Positions 1 to 9,065 are shown, numbered from the stretch's first letter. The stretch is 64,000 nt of DNA from QAMX01 sp964448855 (GCA_964448855.1 CAYUXI010000008.1:17942-81941); one strand, 5' to 3'. A program made the numbers and translations. Notes: a model not told the origin generated them from the letters alone.

Positions 1-1
1 C

Positions 2-799
2 GTCCGCAACGGTGTCTGCTTCGTCCCGTTCGAATTCACCGCCGACCGGCTCGGTCTGGCGTATCGTATCTTCGACGTGTCCCCTGCTCCGTTTGCGCGG
101 GTCTTTTACCCCGATGACAACGCGTTGTCGGATGCAGCCTTCCAGCGCTATTATCAGGCCGCAGCGCCGACCATTCTCGCGCAGTACCGTGATTCCGGCA
201 CATCGGTTTCCACGCCGGGCACGTCGGCCGTACCGTCCAGCTCTGCCGCACCCACGCAGAGTACACCGCCGCCGACCACGCCGCCCCTGCAATACGAAGT
301 CCGGCTGGTGATTGATGGTCTGGAGCACGCGAGCATCATTCTGTCCTCGCTCCGCTCCGTCTCGATTTCCGCCGTTTTCCGCGTCACCCTGGCCGATGCG
401 GCGCAGAACGGTGAGCTGCTCCGGCAGATCGTGGCAGAAGGGCACGGCATCGTCTTTTCCGGGGATATCGTGCAGAGCGCCGATTCGCTGAATCTTGCAA
501 ATCAGGCACTCTTTCATGCAACACGCACCGTTTCCCGCGCTGTTTTGTTCGAATCTGCACCCGATCAGGCCACCATGGATCGGCTGACCGCCGCCGGGTA
601 CTGCCCGATGGTGGCGGGGTACAGCTTTTCCGGCAGCAGCCGTGCAGAGCTGACGCAGGCCTATGACCTGCTGACCACAGGCGGCGCTACTCTGCTGCTG
701 CCCGATGATCAGGCGCCGGCCATCCTGTCATCACTCCTCCGCATGACCGCCGCCGATGCACCCACCTTCGCCCGCCTGTCCGAATTGACCGTCGGCTGA
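2..799 (+). CDS. Secreted polysaccharide-deacetylase-like protein with stalk domain, 3' part only
   Basis: This reading frame is open to the left edge, so the start lies outside the window; an in-frame GTG at 77 is probably internal. The first ~25 visible residues (FVPFEFTADRLGL) resemble the copper-amine-oxidase-N-type stalk domain of clostridial exported proteins. A Ser/Thr/Pro-rich linker follows (about 190-290), then a ~165-residue C-terminal domain whose alternating strand/helix pattern resembles a NodB-type deacetylase. The usual metal-binding Asp-Asp and His-x3-His motifs are not visible in that domain, so it may not be catalytic. The family assignment is inference; the partial state, linker and stop codon are seen directly. 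Confidence 0.5.
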   Translation, partial: VRNGVCFVPFEFTADRLGLAYRIFDVSPAPFARVFYPDDNALSDAAFQRYYQAAAPTILAQYRDSGTSVSTPGTSAVPSSSAAPTQSTPPPTTPPLQYEVRLVIDGLEHASIILSSLRSVSISAVFRVTLADAAQNGELLRQIVAEGHGIVFSGDIVQSADSLNLANQALFHATRTVSRAVLFESAPDQATMDRLTAAGYCPMVAGYSFSGSSRAELTQAYDLLTTGGATLLLPDDQAPAILSSLLRMTAADAPTFARLSELTVG

Positions 800-1313
800 A
801 GCCCTCGCTCACCGGGCGCATTACTGATCGCGGCGTCCGCCGCGTTTCTTCTCATTCCTCACTCTTTTTCCCTCTCAGGCGCGGAGCCGCCAGTTCTTCC
901 AAAGGGAGAGCCAAGCGGGCTGGGCAGCTTCGGGCGCAGTAGCCGACAGTGGGTGGGGTACGAGCCTCCCTTGTGCAGTCGCAGCTGCTCTACATCGGAT
1001 AACTGCCACCAAAGCCTCCCTTGCAACCCGCAGTGGCTGACAGTGCGTGGGTTCCAAAGCCTCCCTTGTGTCAAGGGAGGTGGTGCGGCGAAGCCGCGCC
1101 GGAGGGATTGCCGGTATCTGTGGGACTACATTTTCCTTTTGCCGCCGAGCTTGTCAGTACCCAAAATCCTCACTTCCCACCCCTCACTTCTCGCCGCGTC
1201 GTTCGACGCGTCTCTCTCCGCCGGGCACTCCTTTTCATGCATAAACTGCGGGATTTTTTCACATCCTAAGGTTCAGCAGTTTTGTACTGATTTCTGTATT
1301 CGGAGGTTTTGCC
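800..1313. repeat. Repeat-filled intergenic region with degenerate dual-hairpin repeats
   Basis: No gene is visible in these 514 bases. They hold one good copy of the dual-hairpin repeat at 1057-1110: a CCTCCCTTG/CAAGGGAGG stem, then a GGTGCGGC-GAA-GCCGCGCC stem, then GGAGGGATTG. Broken copies of its left end lie at about 963-980 and 1010-1025, and a reverse-oriented relic at 880-925. A piece of the second hairpin family (CGCGTCGTTCGACGCG) is at 1195-1213. The same elements recur at 4.8-5.9, 43.0-43.3 and 51.8-52.1 kb. Confidence 0.7.
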
Positions 1314-1754
1314 ATGCTTGTCGGCGCACTCATGAATTCCAACGTAGTGACGGTTTCACCGGAAACCGGGCTACCGCACGCCGTTCAGCTTCTGACGCAC
1401 TACCACGTCGGCGTCCTGCCGGTCACGAGCGGCGGTGTACTCTGCGGCATCGTCACCGACCGCGACATTCTGACCCGGAGCGTTGCACGCGATGCGCCGC
1501 TGGCCGATCTGACCGTCGGCGACGTCATGACGCGCAGCGTCACCACCGTCTCACCGGATGCGGACATCCGCGAGGCGGCCTCTATCATGTCGGATCGGCG
1601 CATCCGCCGTCTCCCCGTGACGCGTGGGCAGCAGCTGGTGGGGATCCTCTCGCTGGCCGATCTGGCGCGGGCGCGCAGCTGCGACATGGAGGCCTGTCTC
1701 GCGCTGTCGCGCATCTCCTCACCCACAGAAAAACCGGCGCACCAGATGTTCTGA
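1314..1754 (+). CDS. Two-CBS-domain protein
   Basis: This 146-residue protein consists almost only of two CBS domains (about residues 1-60 and 65-125), the Bateman module that binds adenine nucleotides or similar ligands. The paired GIVTDRDIL and GILSLADLA segments are typical of the repeat. No enzyme or channel domain is attached, so it probably acts as a free-standing energy or nucleotide sensor; its target cannot be read from the context. The ATG at 1314 follows a CGGAGG ribosome binding site. The stop codon lies inside the loop of a terminator hairpin shared with the convergent rny gene. Confidence 0.85.
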   Translation: MLVGALMNSNVVTVSPETGLPHAVQLLTHYHVGVLPVTSGGVLCGIVTDRDILTRSVARDAPLADLTVGDVMTRSVTTVSPDADIREAASIMSDRRIRRLPVTRGQQLVGILSLADLARARSCDMEACLALSRISSPTEKPAHQMF

Positions 1755-1768
1755 TGCGCCGGTTTGTT
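1731..1768. terminator. Bidirectional intrinsic terminator between the CBS gene and rny
   Basis: An 11-bp perfect stem (AAACCGGCGCA / TGCGCCGGTTT, 1731-1741 with 1755-1765) is flanked by T-rich sequence on both strands. It separates two convergent genes and overlaps the 3' end of the CBS gene. Confidence 0.8.
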
Positions 1769-1774
1769 GTCTGT

Positions 1775-3325
1775 TTATTTCGCGTAATCCACCGCACGGG
1801 TCTCGCGGATCATGCTGATTTTGATCTGTCCGGGGTATTCCAGATCGCTCTCGATCTTCTTGGCCAGGTCATGTGCCAGAAGCACCATATTGTCATCGCT
1901 GACTTCCTCCGGCTTGACCATGATGCGAACCTCACGGCCGGCCTGAATGGCGAAGGAGCGTTCCACGCCGGGGAAGGAGTTGGAAATCTCTTCCAGTCGC
2001 TCCAGACGGCGAATATACGCCTCCAGATTTTCGCGGCGGGCACCCGGTCTGGCTGCGGAGATATCGTCTGCCGCATCGACGAGGAATGCAATCAGGGAAT
2101 GCGGCTCGACGTCGCCGTGGTGCGCCTCGATCGCATGGATGACCTCCGGGTGTTCCTTGTATTTCTTTGCAATTTCGACGCCGATGGCCACGTGTGTGCC
2201 TTCGACCTCGTGATCCACCGCTTTGCCGATGTCATGCAGCAGCCCAGCGCGCTTGGCCAGCATAGGATCCACACCCAGCTCTGCCGCCAGGTGTCCGGCC
2301 AGGTGCGCCACCTCGATGGAATGGCGCAGGACGTTCTGCCCGTAGCTGGTACGGAAGCGCAGACGGCCGAGAATCTTGATGAGCTCCGGGTGAATACCAT
2401 GAACGCCCGCCTCGAAGACGGCGCGTTCGCCCTCCGATTTGATGGTCTGCTCCACCTCGCGGCGCGCTTTTTCGACCATTTCCTCGATGCGTGCCGGGTG
2501 AATTCGGCCGTCGGCAATCAGCTTTTCCAGCGTCTGCCGGGCAATTTCACGGCGAATCGGATCGAAGCAGGACAGCGTAATCGCTTCCGGCGTGTCGTCA
2601 ATGATCAGGTCAACGCCGGTAGCCGTCTCAATGGCGCGGATGTTCCGGCCTTCACGGCCAATGATCCGCCCCTTCATTTCGTCATTGGGCAGCGGAACAA
2701 CCGAAACGGTCGCCTCCGTGACATAATCGGAGGAGCATTTCTGGATGGCCAGCGACAGGATTTCCTTGGCCTTTTTCTCCGCATCCTCGCGCATGGACTG
2801 GTCAATTTCGCGGAGCTTCAGCGCCGCATCGTGACGGGCTTCGACCTCGACGGTCTGCAGGATGTACGCCTTGGCTTCCTCCACCGTATAGCCGGAAATT
2901 TTTTCCAGCATTTCCATCTGGCTGGCCTTCAGCGCTTCCGCTTCTTCGAGCTTTCGATCCGCATCCTTCAGCTTGCGGTTCAGAGTTTCCTCTTTTTTAT
3001 CGACGTTGTCGAGCTTTTTGTCCAGCGTTTCGTCCTTCTGGGTCAGGCGGCGCTCCTGCTTCTGCAGCTCAGCGCGCCGTTCCTTCCATTCGCGTTCCTG
3101 TTCGTTTTTGGCCTTGAGAATTTCTTCTTTTGCTTCCACCAGCGCTTCGCGCTTCTTGGTTTCCGCCGTTTTGATGGCATCGTTAATAATGCGCCGAGCT
3201 TCTTCCTCCGCGCTGCCGATTTCTTTTTCGCCGATTTTTTTGCGGTACAGAATGCCCAGGAAAATCCCGCCGACTGCGGCGGCGAGCACAATCACCGCAG
3301 GCAGGACGTATTTCAGCCAACCCAT
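1775..3325 (-). CDS. rny: Ribonuclease Y
   Basis: RNase Y is the membrane-anchored endoribonuclease that starts mRNA decay in many Firmicutes. The 516-residue product shows the full family plan: an N-terminal transmembrane helix (residues 5-25), a long charged coiled coil rich in Glu, Lys and Arg to about residue 200, a KH domain with GRIIGREGRNIRAIE, and an HD domain with GLLHDIGKA. The ATG at 3325 was chosen because GAGAGGTG lies 10 bases upstream and the protein then starts MGWLKYVLPAV, as in the family; the open frame extends further upstream without support. Part of an inverted repeat covers this ribosome binding site (see findings). It converges on the CBS gene. Confidence 0.97.
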   Translation of the reverse strand: MGWLKYVLPAVIVLAAAVGGIFLGILYRKKIGEKEIGSAEEEARRIINDAIKTAETKKREALVEAKEEILKAKNEQEREWKERRAELQKQERRLTQKDETLDKKLDNVDKKEETLNRKLKDADRKLEEAEALKASQMEMLEKISGYTVEEAKAYILQTVEVEARHDAALKLREIDQSMREDAEKKAKEILSLAIQKCSSDYVTEATVSVVPLPNDEMKGRIIGREGRNIRAIETATGVDLIIDDTPEAITLSCFDPIRREIARQTLEKLIADGRIHPARIEEMVEKARREVEQTIKSEGERAVFEAGVHGIHPELIKILGRLRFRTSYGQNVLRHSIEVAHLAGHLAAELGVDPMLAKRAGLLHDIGKAVDHEVEGTHVAIGVEIAKKYKEHPEVIHAIEAHHGDVEPHSLIAFLVDAADDISAARPGARRENLEAYIRRLERLEEISNSFPGVERSFAIQAGREVRIMVKPEEVSDDNMVLLAHDLAKKIESDLEYPGQIKISMIRETRAVDYAK

Positions 3326-3332
3326 GTCAATC

Positions 3333-3391
3333 AAACACCTCTCTGTAAATCTGTAAAAAAAGTTCATGATAACAAGCCCGGAGAGGTGTTT
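3333..3391 (-). promoter_or_regulatory. Inverted repeat able to mask the rny ribosome binding site
   Basis: In the rny mRNA, AAACACCTCTC (3391-3381) is perfectly complementary over 11 bases to GAGAGGTGTTT (3343-3333), which contains the rny Shine-Dalgarno sequence. The loop of 37 bases includes a run of seven U. Pairing would hide the ribosome binding site. The structure is seen in the sequence; the regulatory effect is inferred. Confidence 0.6.
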
Positions 3392-3702
3392 TCTTTTCAG
3401 AATGTGCCAAAACATTCCGCTTTTTGCGTTTTCTGTATATGAACACAACCGCCCGCGCATACTTCCGCCGGGAACGGCTTTTATCTATCTCAGCGGACGC
3501 CCTTTATGCGGCGTCCGACAAAACGGATCCGATCAAAAAACAGATCTCCGAAAAACAAGGGCGGCTGCAAGCGTTGCGGAGAATACCACCCGATTCTATC
3601 ATACATATATATTTTACCGTTGTTTGGGCATTTTGTCAAGAGACTCCGCCGCGCTTTCCCGATTTTTTTTGCAGACAGACCGAAAGAATCGGCGCTGCAT
3701 CC

Positions 3703-3729
3703 GCACATTTTCGGAGCCGTGCGCATACA
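3703..3729 (+). promoter_or_regulatory. Candidate sigma-E promoter of spoIID
   Basis: GCACATT (3703-3709) matches the sigma-E -35 consensus KMATATT at six of seven positions. After 14 bases comes CATACA (3724-3729), matching the -10 CATACANT. The spacing is right, and spoIID belongs to the mother-cell sigma-E regulon in Bacillus. The ribosome binding site lies about 45 bases downstream. Confidence 0.6.
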
Positions 3730-3785
3730 CCGCCGCGTTTGCGCATAGAAATGGAGCAAACAGAACCCAACAAAGGAGACAAGCC

Positions 3786-4802
3786 ATGAAACGAAGCCTG
3801 ATTTTTGCCATCTGTCTGCTGCTCACCTCCTTCACGCTGCCGTTGGCGATCTGCACGTCGCCCGCCACCGCCGCAGCGACTGAAGCTCCGGCTGCCTCGT
3901 CCGCGCCGACGCAGCTGACCGAATTGCCAGCACCCGCAGAGGCCGAGCGGATTGCCGTGCTGGCGGACGGCGTTTCCACGCAAATGACGCTGGAGGAAGT
4001 GGTGGAGGCCATTGTCGCCGCCGAAATGCCGGCGCTTTTCCCGGAGGAGGCGCTCCGTGCGCAGGCCATTGCCGCCCGCACCTATCTCTGCTACCGCGCA
4101 TTGCATCCGGTTGCCGTGCACCCGTCGGAGGTCATCTGCGACAACCCCGCACACTGCTGTGCGCTGGCCGATCTGAACGCGCTCGCCGCAGGTTGGGGTG
4201 AGCAGGGCTCGACGTATGCCGATCGGATTCGAGACGCCGTTTCCAGCACGGCAGGGCAGATTCTCACGTATGCGGACGCGCCGATTCTCGCCGTTTTCCA
4301 CGCCATGTCGGCCGGGACGACCAACAGCAGCGCGGATGTCTGGGGCGGCAGCGTGCCGTATCTGGTCAGCGTGGCCGCGCCGGAGGGCGAAGCGGAGCTG
4401 TCCGGCTGGAGCCAGTCGGTCGTGTTTGATGCGGAGGAGTTTCGTCGGATGTTCGTCCAACGCTATCCGGATGCCGTGCTGAATGACGGAACCGACTGGT
4501 TTACAGCGTTCGATCGCACCGAGGGCGGGCTGGTGCGCACCGTCTGCGTCGGCGGCGTATCGGTCACAGGCGGAACACTTCGGTCGCTTTGCGGCCTGCG
4601 CAGTGCATCCTTCACCGTGACACAGGGCTCCGGACGCATCCGCTTTGATACACAGGGCTATGGGCACGGCGTCGGCATGAGCCAGAACGGCGCAAAGGTG
4701 CTGGCGCTGGACGGTTATGACGCCGACCGCATCCTCGCCTACTATTACCCCGGCACCACCCCCGCCGCCGCTGCCGATGTTTTGCCGGGCTATGCGGGAT
4801 GA
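3786..4802 (+). CDS. spoIID: Stage II sporulation protein D, peptidoglycan lytic transglycosylase
   Basis: SpoIID is the mother-cell lytic transglycosylase that, with SpoIIP and SpoIIM, remodels septal peptidoglycan during engulfment. The 338-residue product has an N-terminal signal or anchor helix (residues 4-22), an Ala/Pro/Thr-rich linker, and the SpoIID/LytB domain. The hallmark EMP....EALRAQAIAARTY segment includes the proposed catalytic glutamate, and the C-terminal GHGVGMSQNGAKVLA motif is present. The ATG at 3786 follows AAAGGAG. The open frame extends upstream to 3366, but that part is not conserved-looking and lacks a ribosome binding site. No spoIIP or spoIIM is nearby. Confidence 0.95.
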   Translation: MKRSLIFAICLLLTSFTLPLAICTSPATAAATEAPAASSAPTQLTELPAPAEAERIAVLADGVSTQMTLEEVVEAIVAAEMPALFPEEALRAQAIAARTYLCYRALHPVAVHPSEVICDNPAHCCALADLNALAAGWGEQGSTYADRIRDAVSSTAGQILTYADAPILAVFHAMSAGTTNSSADVWGGSVPYLVSVAAPEGEAELSGWSQSVVFDAEEFRRMFVQRYPDAVLNDGTDWFTAFDRTEGGLVRTVCVGGVSVTGGTLRSLCGLRSASFTVTQGSGRIRFDTQGYGHGVGMSQNGAKVLALDGYDADRILAYYYPGTTPAAAADVLPGYAG

Positions 4803-5880
4803 GAAAAAAAGTGATGCGCGTCGAACGCCGCTGTGATCAGTGATATGCGAGGAGTGAGGAACACGTGAGAAGTGATGGGGTGGAGAACCACGGCGGGAGG
4901 CAGCCTTGTGCCCTGCAAAAGTTCCGATGTCCCCGTCACACCCGTAGCGGCTGACTTTGAACAACCACCAAAGGCTCCCTTGTGCAAAGGGAGCTGGCAC
5001 GAAGTGCCTGAAGGATTGTTATACCCTGTGGAATCACCTTCACCCGTAGTTGCCTGCATCGCCGCAGCCACCCAAGCTCCCTCTGACGATGGGAGTTGAG
5101 GGAGAGAAAAGTTTCTCTGAGTGCTCACTTTCGACCGTAGTTGCCCTCTCAGTCCCCTACGGTGACAGCTCCCCCAGAGGGGGCCAAGGCGTGTAGAGAA
5201 GCTGGCTGCTACGAATACACCGCTCACATCGCCCAGGCCTCCAAGCTCCCTCTGACGAGGGAGCTGGCAGCGCAGCTGACTGAGGGAGAGAAAACGTTGT
5301 CTATGTGCTCACCTACGCCCGCAGCTGCCTTCTCAGTCACCTTCGGTGACAGCTCCCCCAGAGGGGGAGCCAAGGCGCAACGGGAAGGCTGGGTGGTAGA
5401 TGATAGAAGGAATGCCACACGTGACGGCAATCCCACCGGCGCGGCTTCGCCGCACCACCTCCCTTTACACAAGGGAGGCTCGTACCCTCCCCGATGTCGG
5501 TCACTGCGACCGAGCCACCCAACTCGCTTGGCTCTCCCTCTGGGAGAGCTGTCGGCGTTAGCCGACTGAGAGGGAAGACCCACTGAAAAACACCCTCTCA
5601 GTCACCTTCGGTGACAGCTCCCCCAGAGGGGGAGCCAAGGCGCGTAGAGAAGGCGGACGTCGAAAGGTGAAAGTGAGGATTTTTGGCACTGACAAGTGCG
5701 GCGATGAAAGAGAGCAAGTGATTCCGCAGATACCAGCAATCCCTCCGTCCCTCTTACACAAGGGAGGCTTTGAAAGTGATGCGCGTCTGCGGACGCTGTG
5801 ATATGCGTTCCTTCGGAACACGCGAGAAGTGAGTGAAACGCTCCATCGAACGTCGTGGTGTGGATTGCCCCCAGCTGTCC
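4803..5880. repeat. Cluster of about ten palindromic repeat copies in mixed orientation
   Basis: This 1.1-kb gene-free stretch is a mosaic of two repeat families. Dual-hairpin copies lie at 4973-5018 (+), about 5070-5105 (+, degenerate), 5144-5191 (-), 5245-5290 (+), 5331-5377 (-), 5428-5480 (-), 5527-5575 (+), 5594-5642 (-) and 5741-5773 (-, partial). Copies of the GTGAT-hairpin family flank the cluster at 4812-4868 and 5776-5866. Stem sequences differ between copies but each stem still pairs. Small open frames here (for example 4790-5227 and 5224-5583) are translations of the repeats and are not called as genes. Confidence 0.8.
4973..5018 (+). repeat. Dual-hairpin repeat, representative copy
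   Basis: The first stem is CTCCCTT/AAAGGGAG with a GTGC loop. The second is GGCAC-GAA-GTGCC. The constant tail TGAAGGATTG follows. It can be compared with 1057-1110 and 5331-5377, where the second stem has a different sequence but is still self-complementary. Confidence 0.75.
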
Positions 5881-5904
5881 CGTTCCATCGTCCTATCTGA
5901 TCAA

Positions 5905-5941
5905 AAAATGGCGCAGACCTGCTTCCGGTCTGCGCCATTTT
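5905..5941 (-). terminator. Terminator of the alpha-mannosidase gene
   Basis: A 13-bp perfect stem (AATGGCGCAGACC / GGTCTGCGCCATT) with a 7-base loop is followed on the minus strand by six T. It lies directly downstream of the stop codon at 5958. Confidence 0.85.
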
Positions 5942-5957
5942 GATGACTTCTGGCTGT

Positions 5958-8900
5958 TTACTTTTCATTTCTGGCGGACCGTTCCACCACGAGCGTCTTG
6001 ATTTCAAACGGATGGAATGTCACGGCCACCTTCCCATCTACGACGGGCAGCTCCGTTCCCTCTTCCTCCAGCAGGTTGGTCGCGGTCACTCGACGAGCCA
6101 TCGGCAGCGCAATGGTGCAATTCGTTGTGTTCCGTTCGCATTCGTACAGTCTCAGTACGTAAGCGTCCTCGAGCTCCTCCGCAGCCTTCACCGTTTCGCA
6201 GATCACGTTGGGCGCATCGATGGTAAACAGCGGCTCATTTGCCAGCACACCGGGTACCACCACCGGCTTGTTGTTCAGCTCATACGCCGGGTATACCACG
6301 TTTTCTGCTGCGAAGGCACCCATGTGGGGCAACAGGCTGTAGGTCATCGTATGCACGCCGTTGTCGGTGATGGGGTCAGGACGATAGCAGCCCTTCTGCA
6401 GGGTCAGGCGCATATCGGATTCTTCCACGGAAATGCCATACTTGCAGTCGTTCAGCACCGCCACGCCATACCGGGATTCCGACAGATCCGACCAGCGGTG
6501 GTTGCAGACCTCAAATTTGGCAGCTTCCAGAGATGTGTTCCGGGTGGTAGGTCTTTCTACGTGTCCGAACTGGATTTCGTTCTTCACAAAGCCGGAACGC
6601 ACGTTCACGTCAAACCCGGCCTTCAGCAGTGCATGGGTCTCATGCCAATCCAGCTTCACCTCAAAATCGATCCGAGGATTTCTGGCGTAGAACACGGTAT
6701 CCACTACCGCTGTCGAGTGCTTGCTCAGCCGATAGGTGTTGCGCACGCGATATTCCACGGCGCCATCGGTCACCACTTCATGGGACAGAAGGCTGGTCAC
6801 CGGAAAGAGCTTTTTGAAAATGTCGTCCTCGATCTCCCAGTTGTCGTAGTCCGTACACAGGCATTCTCCAAACCACAGGGTTCCAAGAGAGGCGCCGCCG
6901 CTCTTTTTGACTTCTCTGGTCACTCTCCGGTCGATCAGGGAGGCCATATACCCGCTCTCGTCAAAGGTCACGGTGTACAGCGGTGTGGTCAGCTTGTTTC
7001 CATCCGCTGTGAACGCACTGGTGCAATCCCCGGCATGGGCGCCGTGGGTCAGCGTGACCGTCCCCATGGCAGGAATGGCCGTCTCGACAACGGTCTTTTC
7101 GTTGCCGTCCATGTCGGTGTAGACCTGGCTCACCGCATCGACAAAGGCGTGTGCTCCGTCCAATGTCGTGTAGTCGTGTCTGTCGAAGGACAGCGTATTG
7201 TACAGGGAAAGCTGGTTCTCATCGGCCGTTGCCAGGGACGAGGCAGCGTCGGCCGTGATCTCGTTTGCCCTGGCGATGAGTGCCTGCAGCTCCGGAATGG
7301 CAATCTCGTACACCTTGGGGAGGCTGGTACCGGGCAGGATGTCGTGGAATTGGTTTTTCAGCAGAACCCTGTACATCTCGTCCCGCGCAGCTTTGTCGGT
7401 ATGGTTCGTCAGCACACCGAACAGCTCCATGTTCCGCAGTGCAATTTCGGCAAGGCGATTGTTCTTTTTCATGTCGTGCATCTGGGTCAGGGTACCACGG
7501 TGGTATTCCAGGTACAGCTCCCCATCGTACAGCGGCAGCTTATCCCGGCGCGCTTCCAGCTTTTGCATGAAGGAGCTGACGGTCACCGGTTCAATCGTGG
7601 GCATACCATCCAGATCCTTCACACGCTTCATGTACTCCAGCACCCCATAGGTAGGGCCGCCGCCGCCGTCTCCGAAGCCATACGCCACCAGCCGACTGTC
7701 ACTGCTGTGCTTGTCGCGGATTTCGTTCACTGCCGTGTTCAGGGTGGACACATCGGGAATCACGTTCATCTGGTTCAGGTGGGTCAGCACCTCACTGCCG
7801 TCGATGCCGCGCCAGACAAAGGTATCGGCCGGGAAGGTGTTCCGGTCGCTCCAAGACATTTTTGTCGTATAGAAATATTTGACACCGGCGCCAAACATGA
7901 TCTGCGGGATGGCACCGTTGTAGCCGAACGTATCCGGCAGCCAGAAGGTATCGGAGCGGTAGCCCAGATTTTGTTCGGTGAACCGCTGACCGTATAAGAA
8001 CTGGCGAACCATGGATTCACCGCCGGTGACGTTGCAGTCACATTCGACCCAAACGCCGCCGTTGGGATCGTATCGGCCTTCTGCCACCTTCTCCCGGATT
8101 CCCTCGAAGATGGCGGGATAGTAGTCCTTCATCCACGATAAATGTAGCGCCGAGGACTGGATAAAGGTGTAGTCCGGGTACATATCCATCAGGGTCAGGG
8201 CTTCGGCATAGGTGCGGGCGCACTTGCGGATCGTCTCCGATACCGGCCAGAGCCATGCGGTGTCCATGTGGCTGTGTCCCACCAGGCCGATCCACCCGCG
8301 GGAGCGATCGCCGCCGGGGTGCTTTTCCAGCGCCGGTGCCAGGATGGGGCGGATTGCTTCGGCAGCAGCGCGCAGCTCTTCCACAGAGGCATAGGCTGTA
8401 TCCTGAATCAGGTGCGGGAAGGCGTCCATCAGGCATTCGTGGGCGCGCATCGCGGTGAAGTTGTTCTCTGGCAGCCGCGCAATCTGCAGCACCGTTGCGA
8501 GATCAAAGCAGAAATCCCGGAAGGTCTTGTCCAGCACGCACAGCCGAATCCCGTGGAAATGCTTGGTGAAGTCCTCCTGCGCCCGGTCCATACCGTAGCA
8601 GCTGTACGGCGCACCGCCCAGGCAGTCATGTCCGGCATAGCACTCAAAGTCCAGCGTAAAATGCTCTCCGGCAGCCGCATGGTCGGTAATGAACATGGCG
8701 GAGTGCATACCGCCTAAGAAGTTGTTTTTGGAGTTGATGATGCCGGAAGGCTTCCCGTCTCTGTAACAGAGAATCTCCACAGCTTCCGCATCAGGGATGG
8801 CACACAGAATCTGTCCGTCACAGCCCTCCGGCACAGTCACCTCACAGTGGAGCCAGATATTCCCGTACTCGTGTCCCCAGGCGTCGCCCGGGTGGATGGG

Positions 8901-9065
8901 GCGCATATCGGTCACCGTCGGCGGCAGGCGCAGGTGCTCGTCGGTCTGGTAGCCGAGCACCTCAGTCAGGTCACAGATGGGCGAAAAGATATGCGCCGCA
9001 TACCGTTCCAGCACGTTATCGAACTTGCGGTACGTCCGTTGGATATAGGGGGTTTGATTCATCAT
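5958..9065 (-). CDS. Alpha-mannosidase, glycoside hydrolase family 38
   Basis: GH38 enzymes cleave terminal alpha-mannosides by a retaining, zinc-dependent mechanism. This 1035-residue protein has the family's zinc-binding HSHMDTAWLWP motif near residue 262 and the nucleophile region WLPDTFGYNGAIPQ near residue 376. A middle helical domain and a long C-terminal beta domain follow, as in bacterial cytosolic GH38 proteins. No signal peptide is visible, so it probably acts on imported mannosides. Two ATG codons in tandem (9065 and 9062) follow a weak GAAGGG site. It is a single-gene unit with its own terminator; the EEP gene upstream is 103 bases away on the same strand. Confidence 0.95.
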   Translation of the reverse strand: MMNQTPYIQRTYRKFDNVLERYAAHIFSPICDLTEVLGYQTDEHLRLPPTVTDMRPIHPGDAWGHEYGNIWLHCEVTVPEGCDGQILCAIPDAEAVEILCYRDGKPSGIINSKNNFLGGMHSAMFITDHAAAGEHFTLDFECYAGHDCLGGAPYSCYGMDRAQEDFTKHFHGIRLCVLDKTFRDFCFDLATVLQIARLPENNFTAMRAHECLMDAFPHLIQDTAYASVEELRAAAEAIRPILAPALEKHPGGDRSRGWIGLVGHSHMDTAWLWPVSETIRKCARTYAEALTLMDMYPDYTFIQSSALHLSWMKDYYPAIFEGIREKVAEGRYDPNGGVWVECDCNVTGGESMVRQFLYGQRFTEQNLGYRSDTFWLPDTFGYNGAIPQIMFGAGVKYFYTTKMSWSDRNTFPADTFVWRGIDGSEVLTHLNQMNVIPDVSTLNTAVNEIRDKHSSDSRLVAYGFGDGGGGPTYGVLEYMKRVKDLDGMPTIEPVTVSSFMQKLEARRDKLPLYDGELYLEYHRGTLTQMHDMKKNNRLAEIALRNMELFGVLTNHTDKAARDEMYRVLLKNQFHDILPGTSLPKVYEIAIPELQALIARANEITADAASSLATADENQLSLYNTLSFDRHDYTTLDGAHAFVDAVSQVYTDMDGNEKTVVETAIPAMGTVTLTHGAHAGDCTSAFTADGNKLTTPLYTVTFDESGYMASLIDRRVTREVKKSGGASLGTLWFGECLCTDYDNWEIEDDIFKKLFPVTSLLSHEVVTDGAVEYRVRNTYRLSKHSTAVVDTVFYARNPRIDFEVKLDWHETHALLKAGFDVNVRSGFVKNEIQFGHVERPTTRNTSLEAAKFEVCNHRWSDLSESRYGVAVLNDCKYGISVEESDMRLTLQKGCYRPDPITDNGVHTMTYSLLPHMGAFAAENVVYPAYELNNKPVVVPGVLANEPLFTIDAPNVICETVKAAEELEDAYVLRLYECERNTTNCTIALPMARRVTATNLLEEEGTELPVVDGKVAVTFHPFEIKTLVVERSARNEK

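Noticed and set aside
953..3442. Open reading frame of 829 codons on the plus strand
   Set aside because: It runs antisense to rny, starts in repeat sequence and has no ribosome binding site. The opposite strand encodes a complete, well-recognised protein.
3366..3785. Longer start for SpoIID at 3366
   Set aside because: The extra 140 codons lack a ribosome binding site, would place the signal helix internally and overlap the rny leader and the sigma-E promoter.
4803..5880. Possible insertion sequence or transposase remnant
   Set aside because: No transposase reading frame or long terminal inverted repeats are present. The cluster consists only of short palindromic units in mixed orientation.
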